A DNA stretch of 64,000 nucleotides from Methylosinus sp. Ce-a6 (GCF_009811655.1 NZ_BGJX01000003.1:124001-188000); one strand, 5' to 3'; counted from the stretch's first letter, positions 17,346 through 26,370 are shown. Numbers and translations are program-made. Notes: generated by a model from the letters alone, not told the origin.

Positions 17346-17424
17346 GACGCCTCCAAAGCCAAAAGCCATGCGCCACTTCTAGCGCCGCATGCGCTTGTCA
17401 GAAAGTCGATCGGATGGCACATTT

Positions 17425-17442
17425 CGTTCCAAATTTGGAACG
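17425..17442. promoter_or_regulatory. Perfect 18-bp palindrome, candidate LysR operator
   Basis: CGTTCCAAATTTGGAACG is a perfect inverted repeat (9-bp arms, no spacer). It lies 6 bp before the ATG of the LysR gene and 79 bp before the divergent wrbA start. LysR proteins bind interrupted palindromes between divergent genes, and autorepression would be expected from a site here. No T-run follows, so it is not a terminator. Confidence 0.65.
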
Positions 17443-17448
17443 AGGATC

Positions 17449-18366
17449 ATGCAGAACCTCAACGATCTCTATTATTTTGCGAAGGTCGCGGAGCATGGCG
17501 GATTTTCCGCGGCCGCACGCATTCTCGGCTTGCCGAAATCCACGCTCAGTCGCCGCATCAGCGCCCTGGAGGAGCAACTCGGGGTGCGATTGATTCAGCG
17601 TTCGGGAGGCCGTTTCGCGTTGACCGAGGTCGGCCACAGATACGTTCGCCATTGCGCCGGGATGATCGCCGAGGCGGAGGCCGCGAGGCAGGTCGTGGAG
17701 GAAACGCGTATCGAGCCATGCGGTCTGCTGCGGGTGAGTTGTCCGATCGCTTTGGCGCAGAGTCGCGTTTCGGGAATCATCTCGCGTTTCTTGCTGGCGT
17801 ACCCGCGCGTGGTGGTGCAATTGATCGCGACCAATCGGCCGGTCGACCTCATCGAAGAGGCGATCGACGTCGCGCTCCGAGTGCGCTTTCCGCCACTCGA
17901 AGATTCCGCGCTGGTCATGCGAACATTGGCCAAGAGCGCGCAGGTCATCGTGGCGCGGCCCGCGTTGCTGGAGCGCTCGGGACGGCCGATCGCGCCGCAG
18001 GATCTGGCGCGTTTCGACAGCATGGATCTGACGCGAGCGACTGGGAGGCATGGCTGGGAGCTGACCGACTCCGAGGGGCGCTCCGTCTCGGTCCCGTTCA
18101 TGCCCCGCTTCGTCACCGACGATTTGGTCACTCTGCGTCGCGCCGCGATGGACGGAGTCGGGATCGTGCAATTGCCCGAATATCTCGTGCGGGACCATCT
18201 CGAGCAGGGGCTCCTGGAGCCGGCGCTGCCGAGCTGGACGCCGCGGACGGGAATTATTCATGCGGTTTTTCCCTCGCGTCGCGGGCTCGCCAAGACGGTT
18301 CGCGAATTCGTCGATTTTCTCGTCGAGGAACTAGAGACCGACTCGTCCGACAGCGGCCTCCGATGA
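17449..18366 (+). CDS. LysR-family regulator, divergent from wrbA
   Basis: 305 residues from MQNLNDLYYFAKVAEHGGFS, the typical first helix of the LysR family, with CGAGGA just upstream. DNA-binding helix LGLPKSTLSRRISALEEQLG (about residues 27-46). The effector domain carries LLRVSCPIALAQSRV and MDGVGIVQLPEYLV. The subtype resembles regulators that control quinone or aromatic-responsive oxidoreductases next door. It is transcribed toward the 3' end of operon A; 127 bp separate the two stops and show no clear terminator. Confidence 0.85.
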   Translation: MQNLNDLYYFAKVAEHGGFSAAARILGLPKSTLSRRISALEEQLGVRLIQRSGGRFALTEVGHRYVRHCAGMIAEAEAARQVVEETRIEPCGLLRVSCPIALAQSRVSGIISRFLLAYPRVVVQLIATNRPVDLIEEAIDVALRVRFPPLEDSALVMRTLAKSAQVIVARPALLERSGRPIAPQDLARFDSMDLTRATGRHGWELTDSEGRSVSVPFMPRFVTDDLVTLRRAAMDGVGIVQLPEYLVRDHLEQGLLEPALPSWTPRTGIIHAVFPSRRGLAKTVREFVDFLVEELETDSSDSGLR

Positions 18367-18493
18367 GGTCCCGGCGACATCGCATTCAAGCTAGTCGACC
18401 TCCGCCCGCATCGGCTCGATGCGACATCGCCCCTTCGACCGACCGCTCGCATCCAATGGATCGCGCGACGTCGGCTTCGATCCGCCCGCGTCG

Positions 18494-20302
18494 TCACCCT
18501 TCGAGGAGCTCGCGGTCTGCGGGAACGCGCGTCGAATTTCGCCTTTCGTCGAACACCAGGCGGACATTCGTAGGGATCAAAGTAAAGGCGAACCGTTCGC
18601 CCACCGGCGGACCGCCCGCCGCGGGGACGATATTGAAATTGCGCGCCACCATAGACATCACGGTGCGGATCTCGAGGAGTGCGAGGCTCCGTCCCGGACA
18701 CAGCCGCGGCCCTGCGCCGAACGGCGCCATGACATCTTCGAAATGCGCGGTATGCCGATCCTTCGCGAGCCAGCGGTCGGGATCGAACTCCAGGGCCGGC
18801 GTCCCGTCACCGTCGAGCAGGGTGGGCACGCGAGTGAGCAAGAACACTGGCGTTCCCGCAGGCACCGCGACGCCGTCCATGACGACGTCCGCGCAGGCCC
18901 CCATGGGCCAGACCGACGCCACCGGCTTCAGACGCAGCGCCTCGTTGATCACCGCGTCGTGATACTGGAGACGACCCGCCAAATCGATATCGGCGATGAT
19001 CTCGCGGTCGCCGAGCACGGCGTCCGCCTCCTGCCGCAGGCGAGAAAAAACGTCTGGTCTCCGGCTGAGGAAATGGAGGATCCACACCATGGTGTTCGCC
19101 GTGGTGTCTTCGCCCGCGATGAGCAAGGAGAAAACATTTCCGAAAATGTCTTTGTCGCTGATCGCGCCCTGCTCGTCCTGGAGCCGCAGCATCGCCTCGA
19201 TCACATTGGCGGGCTCCCGATTGTCGCCGTCGCGCTGCAATCGCTCGCGGCTGATCTCGATGATCTCATCGATCGCGACCTTGAGCTCCTTCAGCGCCTT
19301 GTCGAGCTCGCGATCCCGTTTCAGCTTGAAGTATCGCCAATATGGAAAGGCCGAATTCACGCGGCGGCTGATCATCGGGAACACATGCTCGAGCTTGTTC
19401 TGAATGATGTCGCCTTCCTTCTCGAGTGTGTTCATGTCGTAATTGAACGACAGGTTCGACGTGATGTCGACCGTGTAGCGCATCAAATCGGCCTGCACGT
19501 CGACGGTCGCGCCGCTCGCGGCGGCGCGGCTCCATCGACGCAGGAGCCGACCGGTGATCTCTTGCATCTTGGGAAAAAAAATCCGGATCTGCTTGGCGTT
19601 CAACGCTTGCGCGACGATTCGGCGCTGCCGTCGCCAAGTCTCGCCCTCGACGGAGAATAGCCCTTGCGCGCCGAGCTCCTCGAACACCGCTTCGATGGTG
19701 TCGATCCGGCGGAAATTATGCGGCCGCTCACGCAACACCATGCCGATCAGATGCGGCCGGGCGACGGCGATCGCCAGCTTGTTCATGATTCTGAACTTGA
19801 AAAACGAGCCGAATTGCTCCTGCCAATTCTCCATCGTCACATGCAGCTGCTCGAGATCGAGCTGATGAGCATTGCCGATGAACGGCAGCGGCGTCGGACC
19901 GGGGAGGTCCTCTATGGCTCTGGAGGCGCCGGCGGGCGCGCCTTGCTCTTCGGAGCTGGTCGCGGCCGCGGCGGATCGTTCGAGCCGCAGCTCGCGGACG
20001 GCGTTCACATCGACGAGAACCTCGTCGCCGTCGATTCGAATCGGGATCGCGCGCAGACATCGGTTCGGATCGTGTCGGAGCTGTCCGCTGCGCTTGTCGA
20101 AGGCCCAGCCATGCGCGCGGCACACGAGCCTGCCGTCACTGATTGCGCCTTCGTGAAGCATGGCGCCCTGATGCGGGCATCGGCTTTCGAACAGCGCGAC
20201 ATCGTTCGCCGAACGAATGAGGACGAGGTCGAAGCCGTCGACCTCGATGTGCGTCGGCGCGTCGTTCGAAAGCGCGGCGAGATTGGCAATGGTCTCGAAC
20301 AT
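18494..20302 (-). CDS. Rieske [2Fe-2S] ferredoxin-cytochrome P450 fusion
   Basis: 602 residues from MFETIANLAA, with AAGGAAA upstream. Residues 1-110 are a Rieske ferredoxin domain: Cys42-x-His44 (CPHQG) and Cys61-x2-His64 (CRAHGW). After a linker, residues about 130-595 are a complete P450: WRRQRRIVAQAL, I-helix LLIAGEDTTANTM (about 393-405), K-helix EALRLKP, and heme loop FGAGPRLCPG with Cys535. The Rieske domain could deliver electrons directly to the heme, so only a reductase would be needed. Last gene of operon A, 62 bp after the DUF3047-like gene. Likely a late hydroxylase or epoxidase of the pathway; substrate unknown. Confidence 0.88.
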   Translation of the reverse strand: MFETIANLAALSNDAPTHIEVDGFDLVLIRSANDVALFESRCPHQGAMLHEGAISDGRLVCRAHGWAFDKRSGQLRHDPNRCLRAIPIRIDGDEVLVDVNAVRELRLERSAAAATSSEEQGAPAGASRAIEDLPGPTPLPFIGNAHQLDLEQLHVTMENWQEQFGSFFKFRIMNKLAIAVARPHLIGMVLRERPHNFRRIDTIEAVFEELGAQGLFSVEGETWRRQRRIVAQALNAKQIRIFFPKMQEITGRLLRRWSRAAASGATVDVQADLMRYTVDITSNLSFNYDMNTLEKEGDIIQNKLEHVFPMISRRVNSAFPYWRYFKLKRDRELDKALKELKVAIDEIIEISRERLQRDGDNREPANVIEAMLRLQDEQGAISDKDIFGNVFSLLIAGEDTTANTMVWILHFLSRRPDVFSRLRQEADAVLGDREIIADIDLAGRLQYHDAVINEALRLKPVASVWPMGACADVVMDGVAVPAGTPVFLLTRVPTLLDGDGTPALEFDPDRWLAKDRHTAHFEDVMAPFGAGPRLCPGRSLALLEIRTVMSMVARNFNIVPAAGGPPVGERFAFTLIPTNVRLVFDERRNSTRVPADRELLEG

Positions 20303-20364
20303 GACTTTTCCTTTCAGGCAAAGGTTTGCGGAGGCCGCGTCGTTGCGGGCGCCGACCATGTCGA

Positions 20365-21474
20365 TCAAGGCCCGATCGACATCTCGCCGGCGGATGACGT
20401 CAGAGCGATGCCGCGGAACGCGGCGACGCCGTTGCGGCGCTGGAACGGACTGAGCGCGATGATCCAAACGCCGACGATCTTGCCCGGATGCTCCGCGCCG
20501 ACGGCCTGGCGGTAGTCTTCGAGGATGGGCCGACCGTCGGACACCCAGCGCCCGAGATCCTCGCCGCCTGTTCGTACGACGATGTGAGTCTCCCGCTTCT
20601 CCCAACCCGGAATGGGACAGCGGAAAGAGGTTCCGAGCGGCAGTGACGAGCTCCAAAAATAGGTCAGGTCCTGCCCATTCTCGAACTCCACGGCAATCGA
20701 CATGTAGTCGTGCGTCACCAGCGAGTTCTCCGGCGCCGGCGAGGGCAGCTTCCGCATCACCCATTTCCAGATCAGCCGCGTCGAGTCGTCGAGCGCGACG
20801 TCGACCGGATATTTGATGATGCCGGAGTCCGCCGTGCAATTGCACAGGAGCGCCGTCCCGCCATCGTCGTCGATCGCTTCGCAGAAGATGTCGGTCCGCC
20901 CCACGCGCCAAAGATGATCCCATCCATCGGGCAGCGGACGCGACGCTTCGATGCGCGCGAGCTCCGCGCCGGCGAGAGCGGTTTCGTCGACGTCGACGAG
21001 CCGTCGAAGCCCTTCCGTCGCGTCATTCCGCCAGACGATCGCGCCGACGGTCAGCGCGCCCTCCATCGGCATGGGCGGCACGTCGGGATCGAGCACGCCG
21101 GTGTCGTCCAGCCAATGGCCGGCGAGTCGGCAGGCCAATCGCAGGGGACCCGAACGGTCTGCGCGAAATGTCGTCGTGCGGCCGGCCGACTTGGCGATCT
21201 TGCCGTCGTCGATCTTGTGCCAGAGAGCGGCGTTGCCGCGGACCTGTATATCGTATTCGCGCGAGATCCAGATGACGCCTTCCGAGAGCAGGCTGACCTC
21301 TTCGCCTTTCTCGAGCAGGATGCCAGTTTCGATCCAGTTGGGCTTTTCAGCGTCGAGCTTCAAGACGACGCTGGAGCGGATCGCGCCGTCGGCCTTCGCC
21401 AGACTGTGGCTCAGCGCCTGTCCCAACCCCTCGTGATCGACCTCTGAAATTTGCTGTTGTGTCGTCGTATCCAT
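20365..21474 (-). CDS. DUF3047-like protein with N-terminal beta-sandwich-like domain
   Basis: 369 residues from MDTTTQQQIS, with GAGGAAGG upstream. The C-terminal half resembles DUF3047: LIWKWVMRKLPSPAPEN, LTYFWSSSLPLGTSF, VVRTGGEDLGRWVSDGR and a final VGVWIIALSPF with FRGIAL. The N-terminal part (residues about 30-145) has a pattern reminiscent of PA-IL-like lectin domains (IETGILLEKGEEVSLLSEG; GALTVGAIVWRN). No catalytic motif was recognised and no signal peptide is visible. It lies between the type II thioesterase and the Rieske-P450 in operon A, so it probably serves the pathway. Function unknown. Confidence 0.65.
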   Translation of the reverse strand: MDTTTQQQISEVDHEGLGQALSHSLAKADGAIRSSVVLKLDAEKPNWIETGILLEKGEEVSLLSEGVIWISREYDIQVRGNAALWHKIDDGKIAKSAGRTTTFRADRSGPLRLACRLAGHWLDDTGVLDPDVPPMPMEGALTVGAIVWRNDATEGLRRLVDVDETALAGAELARIEASRPLPDGWDHLWRVGRTDIFCEAIDDDGGTALLCNCTADSGIIKYPVDVALDDSTRLIWKWVMRKLPSPAPENSLVTHDYMSIAVEFENGQDLTYFWSSSLPLGTSFRCPIPGWEKRETHIVVRTGGEDLGRWVSDGRPILEDYRQAVGAEHPGKIVGVWIIALSPFQRRNGVAAFRGIALTSSAGEMSIGP

Positions 21475-22258
21475 TTCGCATTTCCTTCCTCGAGGGATCT
21501 GATAACGCATCGACGCTCGGCCGAACGATTTCGTCGGCCTTGCGGAAAACCGTCGAAGGATCGTGGACGGGAGCGAAATGGCCGCCGTCGACCATGGTCA
21601 GCGACTGCTCGCCGTCGAACAGTCGACCCCAACCGAGAAGGGACTCGAATCCGACCGCCGAGTCACGCAGAGCGCCGATGACATGCAGCGGCATCGTGAG
21701 CGGCGGGCGAGGCCGATAAACGTATCCTCTGAGCAGATCGAAGTCGGCGCGCAGGATTTTCGAGAACATCGACATGTAGTCGTCGTTTTCGAGGATCGCA
21801 TCGGGCGTGCCCTCGAGCTCCTCGAGATAGTCCCTCGTCTCGCGCGCGCCCGCGCCGGGCAAACCATCGCCCTGGGCGCGTTCGTCGGGCGATCGGTGCG
21901 CGACGGCGATCATGCCGATCGGCGCCGGAGCGCCTCGCTCGCGGAGCGTCATGGCCGTTTCGTAGGCGAGCAGGGCGCCCAGGCTGTGGCCGACGAATAT
22001 CCAAGGGCGCCGCGCCATGCGGCCGAGGCTCTCGGCGAGCTCTGCGACGACCGCTTCGACCGAGGTCGCATGCGCCTCGCCGAAGCGCCGCGCGCGACCG
22101 GGAAGCTCCGCCGCCAGAAGGTCGTAACGCCCCTGCAGCGCCCGCCGCCAAGGCAGGAAGCTCTGGGCGCTTCCGCCGGCCGCATGGAAGCAGGCGAGGC
22201 ACGGTCGCTCTGGAGCGCGCTCGTCCAGAACGACCCAGGACGGAGTCGGAGACGACAT
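21347..22258 (-). CDS. Type II (editing) alpha/beta-hydrolase thioesterase
   Basis: 303 residues; the thioesterase domain spans about 10-245. LACFHAAGGSAQSFLPWR is the family N-terminal signature, the nucleophile is Ser in FVGHSLGALLAYE (about residue 90), and the catalytic His lies in MVDGGHFAPVHD. TEII enzymes remove stalled or wrong acyl groups from carrier proteins. The start shares one base with the acyl-AMP ligase stop (TGATG). About 45 extra C-terminal residues are low in homology and run 128 bp into the next gene in another frame, so the 3' end may have been altered by mutation. Confidence 0.85.
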   Translation of the reverse strand: MSSPTPSWVVLDERAPERPCLACFHAAGGSAQSFLPWRRALQGRYDLLAAELPGRARRFGEAHATSVEAVVAELAESLGRMARRPWIFVGHSLGALLAYETAMTLRERGAPAPIGMIAVAHRSPDERAQGDGLPGAGARETRDYLEELEGTPDAILENDDYMSMFSKILRADFDLLRGYVYRPRPPLTMPLHVIGALRDSAVGFESLLGWGRLFDGEQSLTMVDGGHFAPVHDPSTVFRKADEIVRPSVDALSDPSRKEMRNGYDDTTANFRGRSRGVGTGAEPQSGEGRRRDPLQRRLEARR

Positions 22259-24051
22259 CACGCGATCGCCTCGGCGCCTTCCAGGCTTTTCAACGCGCCG
22301 CCGGCGTAGAGTTGTCGCATCAGGCCGCGCTGGACCTTGCCGCTGGTGGTCTTGCACATCGCCGTGGGCGGCACGAACAGGAGCTGATGCAGAGTGACGC
22401 CGTGATCGGCCGCGACCGCCCGGCGGACCGCGTTTTCGATGTCTGGACCGCTCTCTGCGAGATTTCGCTTCAGCGCGCGGTTGAGCTCGACGACCGCGAC
22501 GATCAGCTGCTCGTCGCCCTGCTGCGCGTTGAACGCCGCGCAGGAAATGGCGTTCGAATCGCCGGCCGCCGACAGCGCCTCGACGATCGAATATTCGATG
22601 TCCTCCGGATGAAGATTGCGCCCTTCGGAGATGATCAGGTCTTTGATGCGGCCGCAGACATAGATCTGACGATCGTCGGGATGGATGAAACCGAGATCGC
22701 CGGTGCGCAAATAGAATTTGGTCGCGTTGTCCGCGAGCTTTCCGTGGAAGACGCGTTCCGTCTCGTCGGGATTCTCCCAATAGCCGAGGCCGACGGTCGG
22801 ACTGTTGATCCAGATTTCGCCGACCTCGCCGTCGGGCAGGCGCCGCCGCGTTTCCGCATCGACGATGATCGCCTCGACCTCCCAGGACGGCTCGCCGCAG
22901 CCGACGAGTCGCCGGCCCTGCGCCTGCGAGGAGGGGGAGCGCACCCGGCCGTACAACTCGAGGCTTTCCACGTCGACGATCGCATAGCGCGGCTTGCGCC
23001 CGACGGGCCCGGCCGACAGGAACAGCACCGCCTCGGCCATGCCGTAGCAGACCAGGAAGGTTTCCGGCTTGAACCCGTGCGGCTCGAAGCGCTCGACGAA
23101 GCGGTCGAGCGTCGTCGCCCTGACGATGTCCGAGCCGTTGAGCGCCAGTCGCCAGTTCGAGAGGTCGACGCCCGCCAGCTTGGCGGCCGAATAGCGTTCT
23201 GACGCGATGTCGAACGCGAAGTTCGGGCCGCCCGCGACTTCCGCTCGATATTTGGATATCGTCTGGATCCAGAGCATCGGCTGCCGAACGAAGGTGTTCG
23301 GCGTCATCAGGACGGTGTGATTGCCGATGACGATCGGCAGCAGGACGCTGCAGATCAGACCCATGTCATGATGGTGCGGCTGCCAGAAGACCATGGTGGA
23401 GTCTTCGTTCAATCGCAGAGTGTCGCGGATCATGCGGCAATTCGTCGTCATGTTGTCGAATGTGATCATCACCCCCTTGGGATTGGAGGTGGAGCCGGAG
23501 GTGTATTGCAGATAGGCGACGGCATTCATGTCCGCGACCGAACGCGAAAAGGGCAGATCGTCCGCCGCTTCGTCGAGCGGCAGCGTATCGGTCACGATCC
23601 AGTGGAGGTCGGACGCCGTAGTGTCTTCGAAGCTCTTCTTGAATTCGGCGATCTGATCCGAAGGGGCCAGCGCGACCGTGGCGCCGCAATCCTCGATGAT
23701 GCCGACGGACCGACCGACGCGTCGTCGGACCGGCAAATTCACCGGCACCGCGATGCATCGCGCCATCAGGCAGCCGACGAAAGCGGCGACGAAGTCGAGC
23801 CCCGGCGGATAGAACAAGATGACGCGGGAGCCGGGCGGATGCGACGCCGAAAGCTCCGCAGCCACCGCGCGGCACCGCAACCAAAGACCTCTGTAAGTCA
23901 AATGCCCGGCTTCCTCGCCATCGTCGTCGAGAAAGGTGAACAACAGCTGGTCCGGCGTGAGCCATGTCCTGATCGCCAGAACATCTTGCACCGGCAGCGA
24001 ACCTGCGGCAGAGAAAATCTCGAAGTCGGTCATCTCTGATTTAGCAAACAT
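22258..24051 (-). CDS. Fatty acyl-AMP ligase (FAAL-type loading enzyme)
   Basis: 597 residues from MFAKSEMTDF, with GGGAGA upstream. Adenylation motifs: YLQYTSGSTSNPKGVMITFD (about residue 160), FWQPHHHDMGLICSVLLP, GGPNFAFDIASERY, YGMAEAVLFLS, and the late TGDLGFIHPDDRQIYVCGR with a C-terminal Lys region near TTSGKVQRG. The HHHDMGL and GGPNFAFD forms are typical of FAALs rather than acyl-CoA synthetases. It activates a carboxylic acid as acyl-AMP and passes it to an ACP, probably the free ACP just upstream or the N-terminal ACP of the 2300-residue PKS. The starter acid cannot be predicted. Confidence 0.87.
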   Translation of the reverse strand: MFAKSEMTDFEIFSAAGSLPVQDVLAIRTWLTPDQLLFTFLDDDGEEAGHLTYRGLWLRCRAVAAELSASHPPGSRVILFYPPGLDFVAAFVGCLMARCIAVPVNLPVRRRVGRSVGIIEDCGATVALAPSDQIAEFKKSFEDTTASDLHWIVTDTLPLDEAADDLPFSRSVADMNAVAYLQYTSGSTSNPKGVMITFDNMTTNCRMIRDTLRLNEDSTMVFWQPHHHDMGLICSVLLPIVIGNHTVLMTPNTFVRQPMLWIQTISKYRAEVAGGPNFAFDIASERYSAAKLAGVDLSNWRLALNGSDIVRATTLDRFVERFEPHGFKPETFLVCYGMAEAVLFLSAGPVGRKPRYAIVDVESLELYGRVRSPSSQAQGRRLVGCGEPSWEVEAIIVDAETRRRLPDGEVGEIWINSPTVGLGYWENPDETERVFHGKLADNATKFYLRTGDLGFIHPDDRQIYVCGRIKDLIISEGRNLHPEDIEYSIVEALSAAGDSNAISCAAFNAQQGDEQLIVAVVELNRALKRNLAESGPDIENAVRRAVAADHGVTLHQLLFVPPTAMCKTTSGKVQRGLMRQLYAGGALKSLEGAEAIA

Positions 24052-24130
24052 GACGGTCTCCCGATGGCCTGGTCGTATTCGACCCTCGTCCCGGCGTAAC
24101 TGATGTTTGATCAATGCTGCGGGCAACCGA

Positions 24131-24388
24131 CTACTTCTGCAGAAGATCGAGCAACGCGCTCGAAAGGCGCGATATCGTCGGATGCGCGAATATGAGCTTC
24201 GGATCTATTCGGATATCGAGCCGGTCCTCCAACAGCCCCACCAATTTCAGGCCCGACTTCGAGCTCATGCCGAAGGCGCCGAGGGACATGTCGCAATCGA
24301 TTTCGGATGAGGAGATGTGCAACTCGCGCTCGATATAGGTGACGATATACTCTTCGATTGCCTCGACGGTTTGCAGACTCACGATCAT
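24131..24388 (-). CDS. Free-standing acyl carrier protein
   Basis: 85 residues. Four-helix ACP pattern with IEEYIVTYIERELHISSSEI at the start and PKLIFAHPTISRLSSALLDL at the end. The pantetheine site is FGMSSKSG (about residues 39-46): the Ser is kept but the usual preceding Asp is Ser, an uncommon form. The ATG overlaps the stop of the AT gene (ATGA), and the FAAL gene follows after 79 bp, so this is a good candidate for the loading ACP or for a beta-branching donor ACP serving the HMGS of operon B. Confidence 0.82.
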   Translation of the reverse strand: MIVSLQTVEAIEEYIVTYIERELHISSSEIDCDMSLGAFGMSSKSGLKLVGLLEDRLDIRIDPKLIFAHPTISRLSSALLDLLQK

Positions 24389-26370
24389 GCTCCTTCCGTG
24401 GGGTGCGTTTCTTCTACGGACGGCGGCAGCAGCATCTCGGCGATGCGCGCGGCTGACAGGCCATGGCCATCGGCCCGCGCGACGATCCAGCGACGCAAGC
24501 TGTCGAAGGCGGGATCGCAGGGGATCAGTCGGCGGAAGACGCCGGCCGCCGTGCGGCGCAAAGCCTTGCGGGCCTCGCGCTCTCGTGAGCCATGCCCGTC
24601 GGCGGTCCTGGCGAAAGGCGCGACTGCGCCTCGCATCGTCTCCGTGTCCGGAGATCGCAGATAGAGGTTCTGCAGGTTGAGGACCTCTTCGATGGCTCCG
24701 GGGTCGTCGATCCAGGCCGTGGAGCGCGTTGCGAGCTCCGGCAGCCACCAGTCCGGTAGCCCCGCCACTGCGCCGACGCGCGGGTCGCGGATCGCGGCGC
24801 GCATCTCCGAGTCCAATCGCGCCTCGTCGGCGAGCAGCATCGCCGAACCGGTCGTCACAAAGTCGCAGCCGGCCTCGAAGGCCGCCGCGATTCCGCCGGA
24901 CGAAGCCGGATCGGCGACGACGCCGATCAGGGTCTTCCCCGCCGGCCCGCCGTCGCGCCGCGCCGCCTCTCGACGAGAAAGGGCGTGTCGGAGCGCGTCT
25001 TCGGGCTCGCTTTCCCGTGAACGCCAGACGCCGGTATCGACGCACAGGGCCGCCGCAAAGGGGTCGCCGTCTCCCGCCTCGACATCGAGGAAGGCGTCGA
25101 CCGCGCTCGCTCGCGTCACTCTGACGAACAGACGCCGAAGGCCGCGTTCTGGCGCTGGCGAGCGATAGCGGAGCGCCGCTTCCGAAGGTCGCTCATACCC
25201 CCGGAGCTCGACATTTCGCACGCCCAATCGGACGAACAAGTCCACGCGGCGCCGCTCGTCCTCGGCGTCGAGGGAAGGCGTCAGTGACGCTCCGACGCGA
25301 GCGACGATCGTTGGATACGAGACGAGGCTGCTCAGATCGGCTTCGAGACGGTCGAGCGGCGCGTCCTCCGTGTCGATGAAGGCCAAAACGCCTGCTCGTC
25401 CGAGGGAGCGCGTGAGCTCGAGACCGGAGATGCCGCGGCCGAGGGAAACCGAGACCAGCCGGCGGCCGAGAATGTCGCGGATATCTCCATGTGCTTCCTC
25501 GACCTGCCTCGCGACCGGAGGCGGCGAGGAAATCGCCGACCGGATCTCGTTCGCCATTCTGGAGAGCGCTCCGGTTGACGGCAGCTCCACGAATTCGGTC
25601 GCGCCCTCGCGCAGCAGCGTGGCGATGCAATCGCTCCATCGCACGGGGCTAGCGATATGGCGCGGCAAGACTTCGCGCAGGTCCTCGCCGGCGTGGAGCC
25701 GGCCGGTGAGGTTCAGAGCGACCGGGATCTTCGGGGGCGCCATGGCGAAGCTCGTCACAAAACGTCCGAACTCCTCGCTGGCCTCTCGCATCGCGCTGGT
25801 ATGGAAGGCGCCGCTGACGTTCAGCCGGACGGCGCGACGTCCCGATTCGGCGCAGAGCCGCTCGAGCCGGGCCAGCAGCGGGCTCGGACCGCCCACGACG
25901 GTCTGCCGCGGCGTGTTGAAATTCGCCGGCTCGAGGCCGGCGAGATCCGGTCTGGCGAGCATCTCGCCGACCTCGTCCGGGGAGATTCCGAGGATCGCCG
26001 TCAGCCCGCCGCCGTCGGCGCGCCCCATCAGCTCGGCGCGGCGCTGGACGAGGCGCAGCCCGATCTCGAAATCGAAGACGCCGGCCGCTGTCAGAGCGGC
26101 GTATTCTCCCACGCTGTGACCCGCGAGCAGGGCCGGAGCGCCGTGGGTCCGTTCGAATTCGAGATAGGCGAGCGTCGAAACGACATATATCGCGGGTTGA
26201 GTGAACGCCGTGCGCGACAGCTCGCTCCTCGGATCCTCGAGGCACAACTCCTCCACGCTATAGCCCAGCGTCCGGTCGGCAAGCGCGACGAGCGCGGGGA
26301 AGCGTCCGAAGAGGTCGCGCCCCATGCCGGGTCGCTGCGCCCCCTGGCCGGAAAAGACCACGGCTTTCAT
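24385..26370 (-). CDS. Trans-acting acyltransferase fused to a degenerate PfaD-type enoylreductase
   Basis: 661 residues. Residues 1-285 are an acyltransferase: GQGAQRPGMG, nucleophile Ser86 in GHSVGEYAAL, and SGAFHT with His190, the pattern of malonyl-specific trans-ATs. Residues about 295-661 follow the outline of the PfaD/FMN enoylreductase (GISGLELTRSLGRAGVLAF; AAFEAGCDFVTTGSAMLLAD), but the EADSGGHTD-like FMN/catalytic segment is not recognisable (CVDTGVWRSRES stands in its place), so reductase activity is doubtful. AT-ER fusions are known from trans-AT systems. It supplies malonyl to the PKS modules, which lack their own AT domains. Both gene ends overlap neighbours. Confidence 0.85.
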   Translation of the reverse strand: MKAVVFSGQGAQRPGMGRDLFGRFPALVALADRTLGYSVEELCLEDPRSELSRTAFTQPAIYVVSTLAYLEFERTHGAPALLAGHSVGEYAALTAAGVFDFEIGLRLVQRRAELMGRADGGGLTAILGISPDEVGEMLARPDLAGLEPANFNTPRQTVVGGPSPLLARLERLCAESGRRAVRLNVSGAFHTSAMREASEEFGRFVTSFAMAPPKIPVALNLTGRLHAGEDLREVLPRHIASPVRWSDCIATLLREGATEFVELPSTGALSRMANEIRSAISSPPPVARQVEEAHGDIRDILGRRLVSVSLGRGISGLELTRSLGRAGVLAFIDTEDAPLDRLEADLSSLVSYPTIVARVGASLTPSLDAEDERRRVDLFVRLGVRNVELRGYERPSEAALRYRSPAPERGLRRLFVRVTRASAVDAFLDVEAGDGDPFAAALCVDTGVWRSRESEPEDALRHALSRREAARRDGGPAGKTLIGVVADPASSGGIAAAFEAGCDFVTTGSAMLLADEARLDSEMRAAIRDPRVGAVAGLPDWWLPELATRSTAWIDDPGAIEEVLNLQNLYLRSPDTETMRGAVAPFARTADGHGSREREARKALRRTAAGVFRRLIPCDPAFDSLRRWIVARADGHGLSAARIAEMLLPPSVEETHPTEGA

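Noticed and set aside
17425..17442. The 18-bp palindrome as a terminator
   Set aside because: No following T-run and position just before an ATG.
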